Shown: positions 42,232-52,400, counted from the first letter of the stretch. The stretch: DNA of 64,000 nucleotides from Selenomonas dianae (GCF_030644225.1 NZ_CP128650.1:878001-942000); one strand, 5' to 3'. A program made the numbers and translations. The notes: generated by a model not told the origin, from the letters alone.

Positions 42232-42690
42232 GGTTTGTCAATCATATGTTACACAAGAGAGAAGCAGAGAAAAAGTCTCACGAGGAGACTTCCAGCCTAA
42301 GGGACGCATCGGAAAATTGTTATACTCCCTGTTTCGACCCGTATTGGGACGACGTTTGCGCATCCGACGAATGAGGGCAATCTCTTGATCGGAGTGTTCG
42401 TTGGGGTGATGATGGGGGCGTCGCGACTTTGGTGCGAGGGATTCGGGTGTACCATCGTAGCGATTACGCAGTCGATAGATGAACTGGCGATAGGTGCGGT
42501 ACTTAATGGCAGCCTTTGTGACGCTATGCTGATCGGCATAGGAAAGAATCGCTTGATAATACTTGATGTCCTGTGTTATGCTTTTCATGAGGAAGCCTCC
42601 TTTGTGTGTGATTTGTTTGGGTAGATAGAGCATAACACAAAAAGGCTTTCTCTTTTTATTTACTTGTGTAACATATCTATTGTAATCCTA
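42232..42690. mobile_element. Internally deleted insertion-sequence remnant
   Basis: Perfect 14-bp inverted repeats ATATGTTACACAAG (42244-42257) and CTTGTGTAACATAT (42663-42676), with weaker matching further out (CAATC/CAATAG), enclose one short transposase remnant on the minus strand. The left outer flank TAGGTTTGTCAATCATA recurs exactly at 56778. The size (about 450 bp) suggests a MITE-like derivative of a larger element. Confidence 0.8.
42238..42588 (-). pseudogene. Transposase remnant, N- and C-termini joined by internal deletion
   Basis: 116 codons. The first 85 or so (KYYQAILSYADQHSVTKAAI, RQFIYRLRNRYDGT, SRRPHHHPNEHS) are the helix-turn-helix N-terminus of an IS3/IS481-like integrase-type transposase. 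The last 25 or so (MRPLGWKSPRETF) look like the C-terminal tail of the same type (RPLGWKSPxE). The whole DDE catalytic core is missing. A good ribosome-binding site (AAAGGAGG) remains. It cannot be active by itself but could be moved by a full-length relative. Confidence 0.8.
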
Positions 42691-42827
42691 CATCTCAAGG
42701 CTTTGGAGATGCGTCTAACGGCTTGATTTTTTCAGTTTGCTGTTTAGTGGTGTGGTATATCTTTTTTCACTTATGTTTGACTTATCGAGTCTTTTGATAT
42801 GTGTAGTTTTTTGAAAGGGGAATCTTT

Positions 42828-43034
42828 ATGGAATCACAAGGTAATGCAAATAATCAGCCTATTAACAATCAACCAGCTAACACCAATTATGCCAATTCGC
42901 CGTCAGCAAATAATTCACCTATGTTTCGCAATGCTGATGAATTGCTTGCAAGTGTACAGGGGAGGGGGGTAGTTAACCTCTATGAAGGTGCTGATGTTTT
43001 AGGGTTTCTCACATCTTCTGGGAATAAGGGGTGA
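42828..43034 (+). CDS. Small Asn-rich protein of unknown function, 68 aa
   Basis: The first 30 residues are rich in Asn, Pro, Ser and Gln and look disordered (NNQPINNQPANTN); the second half looks folded (FRNADELLASVQGRGVVNLY, EGADVLGFL). GAAAGGGG lies 7 nt before the ATG. No family recognised. It faces the fhaC-like gene across a shared terminator. The Asn-rich start resembles short peptides or leader regions of secreted products, but there is no signal peptide. Confidence 0.55.
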   Translation: MESQGNANNQPINNQPANTNYANSPSANNSPMFRNADELLASVQGRGVVNLYEGADVLGFLTSSGNKG

Positions 43035-43109
43035 TGGTTTCTAAAACAGTTGGAAACGGGAGGGGCGAGCTCCCAATCGAGATAATACTACAAAAAGTTA
43101 TAGTGTGAT

Positions 43110-43140
43110 AAAAAAAGAAGGGCTATGCCCCTCTTTTTTA
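43110..43140. terminator. Bidirectional terminator between the 68-aa gene and fhaC
   Basis: AAAAAAGAAGGG and CCCCTCTTTTTT arms around CTATG; T-runs on both strands. Confidence 0.75.
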
Positions 43141-43146
43141 ATATAG

Positions 43147-44817
43147 TTAGAACTTCACCCCGAGGGAGAATCCGCTCGTCACATCCGATGTGTGGAATCC
43201 CTCGGGTTTTCTTATGGGCATCGCCGCAAAGATATCATAGGAGACGGTATCAATCGATCCACGAACACCAACAGCTGCCCCCATCATCGTATGTCCGTTA
43301 TAGAGATCGGCTCCGTACCCGTAGACCGCACCGACATCAAACCCGAGGTAGAGTTCTGCCTTTTGTTTTGGGAATCGCGTCGCGAACTCGTTCCGCAGAT
43401 ACCATCCGTTCGTTCCCATCAGTGTGACCTCGCCATCGAATCCGCGCACCGTATAGCGATTGCCCATGCTGATCATATCTACACCATAGAGCCGCATCCC
43501 ATCCATCGTATACTGTCCGTGAAAGGATGTCGTAAATGTTGCGGGGCGATGACTGAACTCAAATGGATGCACAAAGTCCACATCGAGCAGCCACATTCGA
43601 TAGAGTGTCTTTGGCGCATCGGCAAAAGCCTTTTCTTCCTGCGCCCCCATCCACCCAAGACCAAACCGGTGGGCAAGACGGAAATAGAGCGTATTGCGCT
43701 GTAGATAGAGCCTCTCAGCAAAACCAACCTCCATCGAGGTCTGGTGCATTGCCTGAATGGGCAGCTCAACATCGTTCAAGAAACTGTGTGAGTTCCGTTT
43801 CCGCAGACGAATATCCATGCTCGTCTTCATCGCAGCCGAGCGATGAACTACATAGTCCCATGACAGTGTAGAAATATTGGAATCTCTCGCGCTGATGAAA
43901 TTATAGGGAATACTCTCTACCGTCTGATGATATTTGGAACGCTGATAGGAAAACGAGAACGTATGCCGCCCATAGGGATAGGTATAGCTGATATTATGCC
44001 CGCGCGTTCCTTTTTCGTAGCCGTCCTGTGCGCCGTCGAGATTCATGCCGATACGGAGCATATCGTTCTTGTGAAAGGGCTGATCGATGCCGATGGACGT
44101 ATACCATTGGAGCTTTCCCGTATCTTCAAGACCCGAATCATCCACCGAGATTGTACCGTAGAAATTCTTCCCACGTTTTACCGTGAGCACTACATCTGTC
44201 CTCTGTGGCTGATCCGAGGGGAGGAGCTGAACGGAAATATCCTGTGAGGGGAGACGCTTCGCCTGTTCGATGCCCTGCTCGATGTCGCGTACGTTGAGGA
44301 TATCTTCCTCGTGGAAGGGAAAGAGATTTTTCCAGTAGAGTGCATCACTGCCCTCTGCGAAACGAACAGTGTTGATGTAGCCGATCTGAAGAACGAGATG
44401 AAGTTCTCCAGATGAGAGATTCTGTTCCGGCACAACAATACGGCTCGTGGAGAAACCACGAGACATGAGGGACTGATTCATCGCATTGATGAGCTTGTTG
44501 ATGTCGCTGAGAGACAGCTCCTTATCCTTGTAGGGGCGAGCGATGCGTTCGAGGAAGCGGAATCGCTCCACTTGGTTCTCAATCGTGATCTGAGAGATGT
44601 GGAATCGGACGCTTTCATCTGCGGGAAGATCAGCAGACGGGGGAGGGGCGACAATTGTCTCCACGCGCTCCTCACCGAGCCGCTCCTGACGCTCTGCCTC
44701 CTGCGCCCGTGACTGATCGAGCTGCTCCTGCTGGGCAGGAGCGGCGATAGTCGGGGCAGCAGAGAGGGAGAGGATGGGGATGAGGAGTAGTAAAGAGGGG
44801 CGGTTGAGTGTTTTCAA
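43147..44817 (-). CDS. Two-partner secretion outer-membrane transporter (FhaC/ShlB/CdiB family)
   Basis: A 556-aa TpsB protein that would export the FhaB-like partner across the outer membrane. Signal peptide (about 1-25, SAAPTIAAPAQQ), a Gln/Glu/Arg-rich linker corresponding to helix H1, POTRA domains at about 70-220 (VRFHISQITIENQ, YINTVRFAEG), then a 16-strand barrel domain. The family motif VRGF in the L6 loop is present (YTVRGFDGE). TTG start after AGGTGA. It is the only intact transporter gene in the locus; two 5' fragments of the same gene lie upstream at 47636 and 48661. Confidence 0.92.
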   Translation of the reverse strand: MKTLNRPSLLLLIPILSLSAAPTIAAPAQQEQLDQSRAQEAERQERLGEERVETIVAPPPSADLPADESVRFHISQITIENQVERFRFLERIARPYKDKELSLSDINKLINAMNQSLMSRGFSTSRIVVPEQNLSSGELHLVLQIGYINTVRFAEGSDALYWKNLFPFHEEDILNVRDIEQGIEQAKRLPSQDISVQLLPSDQPQRTDVVLTVKRGKNFYGTISVDDSGLEDTGKLQWYTSIGIDQPFHKNDMLRIGMNLDGAQDGYEKGTRGHNISYTYPYGRHTFSFSYQRSKYHQTVESIPYNFISARDSNISTLSWDYVVHRSAAMKTSMDIRLRKRNSHSFLNDVELPIQAMHQTSMEVGFAERLYLQRNTLYFRLAHRFGLGWMGAQEEKAFADAPKTLYRMWLLDVDFVHPFEFSHRPATFTTSFHGQYTMDGMRLYGVDMISMGNRYTVRGFDGEVTLMGTNGWYLRNEFATRFPKQKAELYLGFDVGAVYGYGADLYNGHTMMGAAVGVRGSIDTVSYDIFAAMPIRKPEGFHTSDVTSGFSLGVKF

Positions 44818-44854
44818 GTGGAGTCACCTACTTTACAGATATAAAATATGTATA

Positions 44855-45244
44855 TTATAGTGTATCATCTTCGATGATAATCGTAATAATACATTTATTT
44901 GTGTTTTTTTCTACTTCTATACGGTAATCTTTTTTATGTGCTGTAATGTTATTTCTGTTTGTTTCTATATTGTGCCAACCTCCCTGCTCCATAGTCTGTT
45001 TATTAAATACGCTTTCGATATCTCCTTTGGCATAAATCTGAAACTTTCTCATACCACCAATGTATTCTTCTCTTTTTATATTGAGGATATCCAGTGTTTG
45101 CATCTCTTTTATATCATGCAAAGCATAAATCAGCTGTAAATCATTGTTTGAAGATGTATTACTTGTATGTAAAGGGTAATAAAAATATCCATAGACCCAC
45201 ACCGATATAAAAACAAGAACTCCTAAGTATTTGAGTATCTTCAT
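44855..45244 (-). CDS. Small membrane-anchored protein in toxin module 3
   Basis: 129 aa with one N-terminal membrane helix (YLGVLVFISVWVYGYFYY) and a polar domain outside. No family recognised. It begins 4 nt after the upstream stop, so it is coupled to that gene. Low GC compared with housekeeping neighbours, as usual for toxin-immunity cargo. Candidate second immunity or accessory protein of the displaced FhaB tip. Confidence 0.6.
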   Translation of the reverse strand: MKILKYLGVLVFISVWVYGYFYYPLHTSNTSSNNDLQLIYALHDIKEMQTLDILNIKREEYIGGMRKFQIYAKGDIESVFNKQTMEQGGWHNIETNRNNITAHKKDYRIEVEKNTNKCIITIIIEDDTL

Positions 45245-45248
45245 AAAT

Positions 45249-45644
45249 TTACCAAGCTCCATTTGAAAGAATCATTTTATGTGTTCCAGTTTTCGATTCA
45301 CTCAAATAAAAATGACATAATCCATCTGATGTAGAGAAATGTCCTCGTTCATTCGAGTGGCTTTGAAAGCCATGCTTATATAATATATCCTTATAAGACT
45401 CCAAATCCTCATCAAATGATTTCGTAGAAGTGTACTCAAGTTTGATACGAAATGGCTTACCGACGACATCTAAAATTTCTGAGTGAATAATATCCTCTTG
45501 TGGAGGAAAATTTATTGATTGGAATACTTTTGTGAAAATATTCCAATTATCAGATTTATTTTCAAAGTTCTCATGTATTGAAAGTAATACACCTCCAACA
45601 ATTGCTATACTACATATGATAAATAAAATATGTGTTTTTTTCAT
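45249..45644 (-). CDS. Putative immunity protein of toxin module 3
   Basis: 131 aa with an N-terminal membrane helix or signal (ILFIICSIAIVGGVLLS) and a polar domain. No family recognised. Its ATG is 2 nt after the stop of the FhaB-like fragment, with AAGGAT as ribosome-binding site within the fragment's last codons, a spacing typical of toxin-immunity pairs. AT-rich. The immunity role is inferred from position only. Confidence 0.6.
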   Translation of the reverse strand: MKKTHILFIICSIAIVGGVLLSIHENFENKSDNWNIFTKVFQSINFPPQEDIIHSEILDVVGKPFRIKLEYTSTKSFDEDLESYKDILYKHGFQSHSNERGHFSTSDGLCHFYLSESKTGTHKMILSNGAW

Positions 45645-45646
45645 GA

Positions 45647-47635
45647 TTAGAAATCCTTCTGATTACCTTCGTAGAAAATGTAGCCAGCTGATAAACTTAT
45701 CGTAGGAGTAGAGGATACAGCATTGTATATAAAGGAATATCCATTGACGTTAGTGGATCGTCCATGTTTTAAACCAAAACCTGCAGACCATCCCATTGAA
45801 AAACCCGTTAGTTGTTCCTTTAATATCTCTGGATCTGTAACAATATTTCCTTGTGGGTCTTCTAGATATCCCCGTCCCATGGTATAGGCTCCAACAAAGG
45901 CTGAAACCCCACCCTCTATATTATAAGAAGAATAAACCGGAGTGCCTTCAACATTAAACACCATAACCATTCCACTGAGAGAAACTGCATCTCCTCCAGA
46001 AACCGCAATAAGATTACACGTTCCCTCTGGTAGGTTTTTTACTAAATCATCATCTCGAATACATTCTCTTACAAAATCACTTTCTGTAAGCAAACTATTC
46101 CACTTCGTCCCACTCGCCGCCGAAATTGCTCCTGCTGTTGCATCTCCATTGACTATTTTTGCGGCAGCTGCGCCAAGGACTCCACTAGCTATCTGGGCAA
46201 TAGTAGGGTCAAGACCTTTCAGATTGTTAATCAGTGCTTCGTTGAGACCTGCACCTGCTGCACCCGAAGCAAAGCCCGCTCCTGCGAACTGGCTGATGAG
46301 TCCGCCGACAATGGAATGAAGCAAAACTTTACGTCCGCTGCCATCGTCGGGAAGATTGTGTAGGAGGCGGAACGCCTCTTCACGGAAGACGTTTACGAGT
46401 TCCTTTTGTTCCTCGACACTCTTCTTGTCAAAGATACGACCAAGTTCGTTGAGTGCGTTTGCAGTATTTCTGCTGAGGGCAGAGATGTCCTGTGTCGGAT
46501 TCTCACGGATGTTGATGGTTCCCGGTGCGACGGCAGCTTTTGTGGTGCTGGCTGCACTTCCCTGTACTACGATGGGAATCGAAGGAGTGGAGTGCAATGC
46601 CTGCACTACCTTCAGATTTTTTTCTTTGTTTCCTTCAGGATCTTCCTTTTTTGTTTGGACAAGTGTCGGTTTTATCTGCGAAGAAGAGCCTGTGTCTTTT
46701 GCTCTGTACTCCGCCTCATTATGGAGGTCGCTAAAAGAGAATGTCCCTGTGGAAAGTTTGTTTTTGTCGGAACTTGCCTCACTTGCGATGAGTCCGCCCT
46801 TGAGGTCGGTATTCTTTTTGACGTAGATGTCAAAGCCTTTGCTTCCTGCGAAGAATCCTGCCTGATCGCGTGCGCTGCGGTAGTCGGAGTCGATGGTTCC
46901 TTTGCTCCAATCCCTGCCAAAGGTCGGTTTGGAAAGGCGTTGCGTCACTGGATTCATGCTCCAAGAGACTCCGAAGTCCGCAGATTTATTCTGCTCCTCA
47001 TAGATTTCCTTCTCCTGCAAGGTTTCGATGTTCAGATTCCCGCCAACCTTTGCGGTGATCTTCTCGCCCTGTGCCTTGCTCCCGATGATGTCCATATCCT
47101 TGCCCGAGGTGAGGCTGAGAGTGTTCTCTGCGACAACGAGGGTAGGGGAGTAGGCGGTAAGATTCTCTTTGCTGTTGCCGTTACCTTTGTTCGCATTGAC
47201 GCTGATATTCGACAGTCCCTGCGGCGTAAAGGATGCACCGATGTTTGCCGAACTGAATTTGTTCTCGGTTGTTGTAACGCTTGTATTCTCGCCCGCTTCA
47301 AGGCGCACGTTCCCCTTTGCCGTAAGAGATACATCACGTCCTGTGATGGCACTACCCGTGACGGTCAGGTCACGCTCACCCGCAGTGACGTTTGTATTTC
47401 CACCCGACGCGATGCGGCTTCCTGCGTATTCGTGGGTTGTGCTCTCCATACGGCTGTAAGATTTGTTTGTCCCAAAGCTGATGTCGAGGGAGAATGTCGC
47501 GTTTGTCAGCGGATTCCCCTTCTTGAACGCATCGTGAATCATCCGCCCCGTCTGCCATGCGTATATGGCTTTGAGTCGGTCATCCTGCACCTCGCCGATG
47601 TGGCTGATCGGTGCAGAGAGCGACTGTCCAAGATC
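45647..47635 (-). pseudogene. Displaced FhaB C-terminal fragment with its own toxin tip (module 3)
   Basis: The frame is open from about 47635, but the first usable ATG is at 47590 (MQDDRLKAIYAW), giving 647 aa with no signal peptide or TPS domain. Up to GDATAGAISAASGTKWN it parallels residues near the end of the full exoprotein; then about 150 residues are unrelated and end SAGYIFYEGNQKDF. The tip is Gly-rich and beta-prone; activity unknown. At 47635 the sequence switches abruptly to fhaC 5' coding sequence. It is an orphan tip cassette, silent unless recombined onto the full gene at 49486. Confidence 0.8.
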
Positions 47636-47970
47636 ATCGCATTGATGAACTTGTTGATGTCGCTGAGCGACAGTTCCTTATCCTTGTAGGGGCGAGCGAT
47701 GCGTTCGAGGAAGCGGAATCGCTCCACTTGGTTCTCAATCGTGATCTGAGAGATGTGGAATCGGACGCTCTCATCTGCGGGAAGATCAGCAGAAGTGGAA
47801 GGGGCGACAATCGTCTCCACACGCTCCTCGCCGAGACGCTCCTGCCGCTCTGTCTCCTGCGCTCGTGACTGGTCGAGCTGTTCCTGCTGTGCAGGAGCGG
47901 CGGTAGCTAGGGGAGCAGAGAAAGAGAGGAGGTGGATGAGGAGTAGTAAAGAGGGGCGGTTGAGTTGCAT
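47636..47970 (-). pseudogene. 5' fragment of fhaC-like gene, copy b
   Basis: About 110 codons equal to the signal peptide and first POTRA region of the intact transporter (LNRPSLLLL ... AAPAQQEQLDQS ... LSDINKFINAM). It then runs out of frame into the displaced FhaB fragment. It lacks the barrel and cannot form a pore. Confidence 0.85.
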
Positions 47971-48006
47971 CAAGTAGAATCGCCTACTTTCCAAAGAATA
48001 TTTTGC

Positions 48007-48459
48007 TTATTTAATGCAAGCAAATAGTGCGAGTGTTCCCATTATAAAAAAATAGATTGTGATAGCGAAATATAATATCTTATGATCTTTTATTTCGTTG
48101 AAAACTTGTAACTGATATTCTGAACGAGGATAGTTTGGCATTTTATCTAATTCTTGTAAAAAAACCAAAACATATTTTCTTAGTAAAATTGCTGTAATTC
48201 CAGTACAATAAAGGACAGCTACCAACAATTCTTCTGTATAAGCACTTGTATAAGCACTGCCTAGTAGAAATAGGCAACACATTATAATCCATGGTAATTT
48301 TCCTATTAAGAAAAAACGAAAGTAAGCTTGCTTCACACGGGGGGACCAAAAAGACCCTGTTGATTTATAGTTCCATAATGCTCCTCCTATGATAATAATA
48401 CTTCCAATTATGTATATATATAATCCAAGATTTGTAGATGCATTCATTTTTTCCAACAT
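48007..48459 (-). CDS. Polytopic membrane protein, putative immunity protein of toxin module 2
   Basis: 150 aa with about four predicted membrane helices (YIYIIGSIIIIGGAL; LPWIIMCCLFLLGSAY; LLVAVLYCTGITAILL; LYFAITIYFFIMGTLALF). The ATG at 48459 has GGAAGGG 8 nt upstream. No family recognised. It lies between a toxin-tip remnant and an fhaC fragment, the position held by immunity genes in the other modules. Membrane immunity proteins usually oppose pore-forming or envelope-targeting toxins; here that is inference. Confidence 0.65.
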   Translation of the reverse strand: MLEKMNASTNLGLYIYIIGSIIIIGGALWNYKSTGSFWSPRVKQAYFRFFLIGKLPWIIMCCLFLLGSAYTSAYTEELLVAVLYCTGITAILLRKYVLVFLQELDKMPNYPRSEYQLQVFNEIKDHKILYFAITIYFFIMGTLALFACIK

Positions 48460-48500
48460 TTGCATTGCCCTTCCTAAAATGATATATGGCATTGATAGAA

Positions 48501-48660
48501 CTATTTTGCCTGTCCATCTTTTAGAAGGATTTTTCTCAATTCATACTTTGCAATATCTCCTGCGACGCTACCTGTAATAGCAGCTGCTGAAGCAGTGAAT
48601 ATCGAGGCTGGTCCCGATTCAGTGGCGGCAAATCCGCCAATTGCAGAAAACAATGTTGGA
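48501..48660 (-). pseudogene. Toxin-tip remnant of module 2
   Basis: Directly after the fhaC fragment (copy a), a different frame is open for 53 codons. It reads LFSAIGGFAATESGPAS, then TASAAAITGSVAGDIAKYEL, and ends LKDGQAK with stop at 48503-48501. Gly/Ala-rich with a charged end, like the hydrophobic ends of secreted toxins. It has no start of its own and is followed by a membrane protein gene. The remnant status is inferred from context. Confidence 0.55.
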
Positions 48661-48931
48661 GTTCGAGGAAGCGGAATCGCTCCACTTGGTTCTCAATCGT
48701 GATCTGAGAGATGTGGAGTCGAACGCTCTCATCTGCGGGAAGATCAACAGACGGGGGAGGTGGAACAATCGCCTCCATACGCTCCTCACCGAGACGATTC
48801 TGCCGCTCTGCCTCCTGCGCTCGCGACTGATCGAGCTGTTCCTGCTGTGCAGGGGCAGCGATAGCAGGAGGAGCAGAGAAGGAGAGGAGGGGGATGAGGA
48901 GTAGTAAAGAGGGGCGTTTGAGTGTTTTCAA
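48661..48931 (-). pseudogene. 5' fragment of fhaC-like gene, copy a
   Basis: 90 codons matching the signal peptide and N-terminus of the intact transporter (PSLLLLIPLLSFSAPP, DLPADESVRLHISQITIE, ERFRFLE). It is then cut by the toxin-tip remnant. The upstream AGGTGACTCCACTTG start region is the same as in the intact gene. The 116 nt before it (48932-49047) hold no gene. Confidence 0.85.
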
Positions 48932-49047
48932 GTGGAGTCACCTCATGTGGAACAGGGAGAAACCGCCTTAAGATTTCCCTTTGCTATATTTTGATAGGGA
49001 ATAACAGAGTAAGGGACGGTTAAAATTAATCTTCAAGGATGATGGAA

Positions 49048-49485
49048 TTATCCATCCATTTCAATATTTTCAAATCCTTGGTTTACTGCATTCGTATACA
49101 AGGCAGATATTATCTTGTCATCAACAGAAGAAATATCTACATATACACTATCTGTTACAATGACTTCTAAATAAGGTGTATTCAGATTATCCTTTTTGTT
49201 TTCGATGGAAGATTTTAAGCTGAATATACCTGATACTATATAATACATACATGACTCGAGCAATGAGAAAAAATCTTGGTTTGAAAAATAATCGGAATCA
49301 AATAAATCAACCATTTCACCGTTTATATTTTTCCATGCCTGAAGATCAACAACTTCCCATGTACCATAAACCTCCCATGTACCATCGACGATATCCTTTA
49401 TGGGGGAAAGTATACGATATAAATATTGTCCCCATTCATTTGGAATGATGAAACTTATTTTTTTTATATGATTCAAAGTTCTCAC
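49048..49485 (-). CDS. Putative immunity protein of the full FhaB-like toxin (DUF2691-like)
   Basis: 145 aa, cytoplasmic, acidic and AT-rich. It begins at GTG immediately after the TAG stop of the exoprotein gene, so translation is tightly coupled, as for CdiI/immunity genes. The N-terminus (KISFIIPNEWGQYLYRILSPI) resembles the DUF2691 family from memory, whose members occur beside polymorphic toxins in Firmicutes. The immunity role is inferred from position. Confidence 0.65.
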   Translation of the reverse strand: MRTLNHIKKISFIIPNEWGQYLYRILSPIKDIVDGTWEVYGTWEVVDLQAWKNINGEMVDLFDSDYFSNQDFFSLLESCMYYIVSGIFSLKSSIENKKDNLNTPYLEVIVTDSVYVDISSVDDKIISALYTNAVNQGFENIEMDG

Positions 49486-52400
49486 CTATTTTCTGCTCGC
49501 ATTACCATTTTTATCCCATTCCCATGTGTGTTCATGAGGAACTTCGGGATGTGTTTTAGGATTTCCATGATCTGTAAAATCTACATCTTTTTTTGCACGA
49601 CCATTTCCATCATACCAACGCCTTGTGATGATTCGGCCTTTTTCATCTACACGGTCTATAGATGAATTTGGCTTGCCGGTTCTCTCGAAATCTTTAGGAT
49701 TGTTGGTAGATGAATGCTCATTGGCAGGAGGATAGGCTTTATCTGCTTTCTCTTTTTCAAATCCTTTCGAAAAGAACCTGTTACCATCAGAGAAATCTTG
49801 GCTACTCCATTGCTCCTTAAAGTCGAACAAGGGATTGGTATAGGGCTTGTATTTAAGATCCAGAATATTGGGAGAGAGATCAAAGGGGAAGTGCTCATGA
49901 TCTGGCGGAGTCACTGTTATTGGTGGTGTGATATAGTAATGCGGACCATTTAGTGTCTGTGGTTGAGAATAAGGTATGTTGTGCTCTTTAAAAATGGACT
50001 CAAGAGTAGAATCCACGTTATTCAACAACCAATTTCCGTCCTGTTGCAGTTGCGCTACAATCTCGTTTGTGGCAGTATTTTGGATATATTGCACACCTGC
50101 ATAAACTACGATCACATACCCTGTTAATGCTGCCATGATCTGCGGGGTTATAGAACCGGCTGCGGCACCCCCAAAGAAATTATGCTTCGTCCCACTTGCT
50201 GCCGCCGTTGCTCCTGCTGTTGCATCTCCATTGACTATTTTTGCTGCAGCTGCGCCAATAAGAGCGCTGATTGCTTGGGCAAGGGCAGGATCAAGCCCTT
50301 TCAAATTGTTAATCAGTGCTTCGTTGAGACCGGCACCTGCTGCACCCGAAGCAAAGCCCGCTCCTGCGAACTGGCTGATGAGTCCTCCGACGAAGGCATG
50401 AAGGATAACTTTACGTCCGCTGCCATCGTCGGGAAGATCGTGCAGGAGACGGAATGCTTCTTCACGGAAGACATTGACGAGTTCTTTCTGTTCCTCGACG
50501 CTCTTCTTGTCAAAGATTCTGCCGAGCTCGTTGAGGGTGTTTGCAGTATCTCTGCTGAGGGCAGAGATGTCCTGTGTCGGATTCTCGCGGATGTCGATGG
50601 TTCCCGGTGCGACAGCAGATTTTGTCGTGCTGTTTGCACTTCCTTGTACTACGGTGGGAATTGAAGGCGTGGGGTGCAATGCCTGCACTACCTTCAGTGT
50701 CTTGTTTTCGCTTTCGTCAGGATTCTTTTCTTTTATTTGGACAAGCGTCGGTTTTATCTGCGCAGAAGAGCCCGTGTCTTTTGCTCTGTAGTCCGCCTCA
50801 TTATGGAGATCGCTGAAAGAGAATGTGCCTGTTGAAAGTTTGTTTTTGTCAGCACTTGCCTCACTTGCGATGAGTCCACCCTTGAGATCGGTATTCTCTC
50901 GGGCGTAGATGTCAAAGCCGCCGCCCCCCGCGAAGAATCCTGCCTGATCGCGTGCACTGCGGTAGTGGGAGTCGACCGTTCCATTGTTCCGCGATCCACC
51001 AATGGTGGGCGCGGAGAATTTTCTCCCGGTGGAGGGGGCTGTATTGTCGCTGCCACTCGTCGTATTCGTTGCGGATTCCGTGGAGGCAGTATTTGCCTGA
51101 TCTGTGGACTCAGCTGAAGACGCTTTCTCTTTTGCCTTCACGCCCCACGAGAAGCCAAAGCCGGTAGAAGAATTTTGCTCCTCATAGGTTTCCTTCTCCT
51201 GCAAGGTTTCAATACTCAGATTCCCGCCGACTTTTGCGGTGATCTTCTCTCCCTGTGCCTTGCTCCCAATGATGTCCATATCCTTGCCCGAGGTGAGGCT
51301 GAGAGTGTTCTCTGCGACAACGAGGGTAGGAGAGTAAGCGGTGAGCAATTCTTTGCTGTTGCCATTGGCTTTGTTTGCATTGACGCTGATATTCGAGAGT
51401 CCCTGCGGGGTAAAGGATGCGCCGATGCTTGCGGAGCTGAATTTGTTCTCCGTTGTGGTGATGCTTGTATTCTCGCCCGCTTCAAGGCGCACGTTCCCCT
51501 TTGCCGTAAGAGATACATCACGTCCTGTGATGGCACTACCCGTGACGGTCAGGTCACGCTCACCCGCAGTGACGTTTGTATTTCCGCCCGACGCGATACG
51601 GCTTCCTGCGTATTCGCGCGTTGTGCTCTCCATGCGGCTGTAGGATTTGCTTGTCCCAAAGCTGATGTCGAGGGAGAATGTTGCGTTTGTCAGCGGATTT
51701 TTCTTGAACGCATCGTGAATCATCCGCCCCGTCTGGTAGGCATATACAGCTTTGAGTCGGTCGTCCTGCACCTCGCCGATGTGGCTGATCGGTGCATAGA
51801 GAGATTGTCCGAGATCAAGGAGTCCGTGGCTGAAACTGACAGTAAGCCCTGTCGTCTTGCTCTCCTGTGTGATGCTCTCGCGATAAATGTTGTCCTTACC
51901 GTCAATACGGACATCCTTCGCTGTGACTGTTGCATCTTTGTCCGCGAGGATTGCACTCGATGAGATATGTGCGTTCTCTCCGGCAGAGATGGAGACGTTT
52001 CCACCAAGTGCCGCGATATTCGTCCCCTGCTGGGTAATGGCATCGCTGTCACGTGTGGTCTTTGTTTGCTGTGTTCCGATGGTGAAGCCGAGTCCACCGC
52101 CCGAACCGAAGATGCCGGACTTCTTGACATCTTTGTAGTTTTCCGTATGCGCATAGTTCTCTGCCGAGAGGGCAGAGAAATTCCGTCCGGCGGCGATGTT
52201 CACATCGCTGTCCGCAGCAATATTCGCCGCCGCAAAGGTTGCGTCACGTTTTGCCGCGATGTTGACGTTCTGCCCTGTGATATTCGTCGTATGCGCAATA
52301 TCTGACTCCGTGTCAATGCGGATGGTTGTGGTCTTGGAAGAGATCAGTCCGCTTTCTTTGTACCGAATACCGTAGTGATCCTCGGATATCTCTCGTCCTG

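Noticed and set aside
46406-47689. 427-codon plus-strand frame opposite the displaced FhaB fragment
   Set aside because: Cys-rich antisense reading of the beta-helical repeats with no start signal; the same kind of shadow appears opposite the full exoprotein gene.
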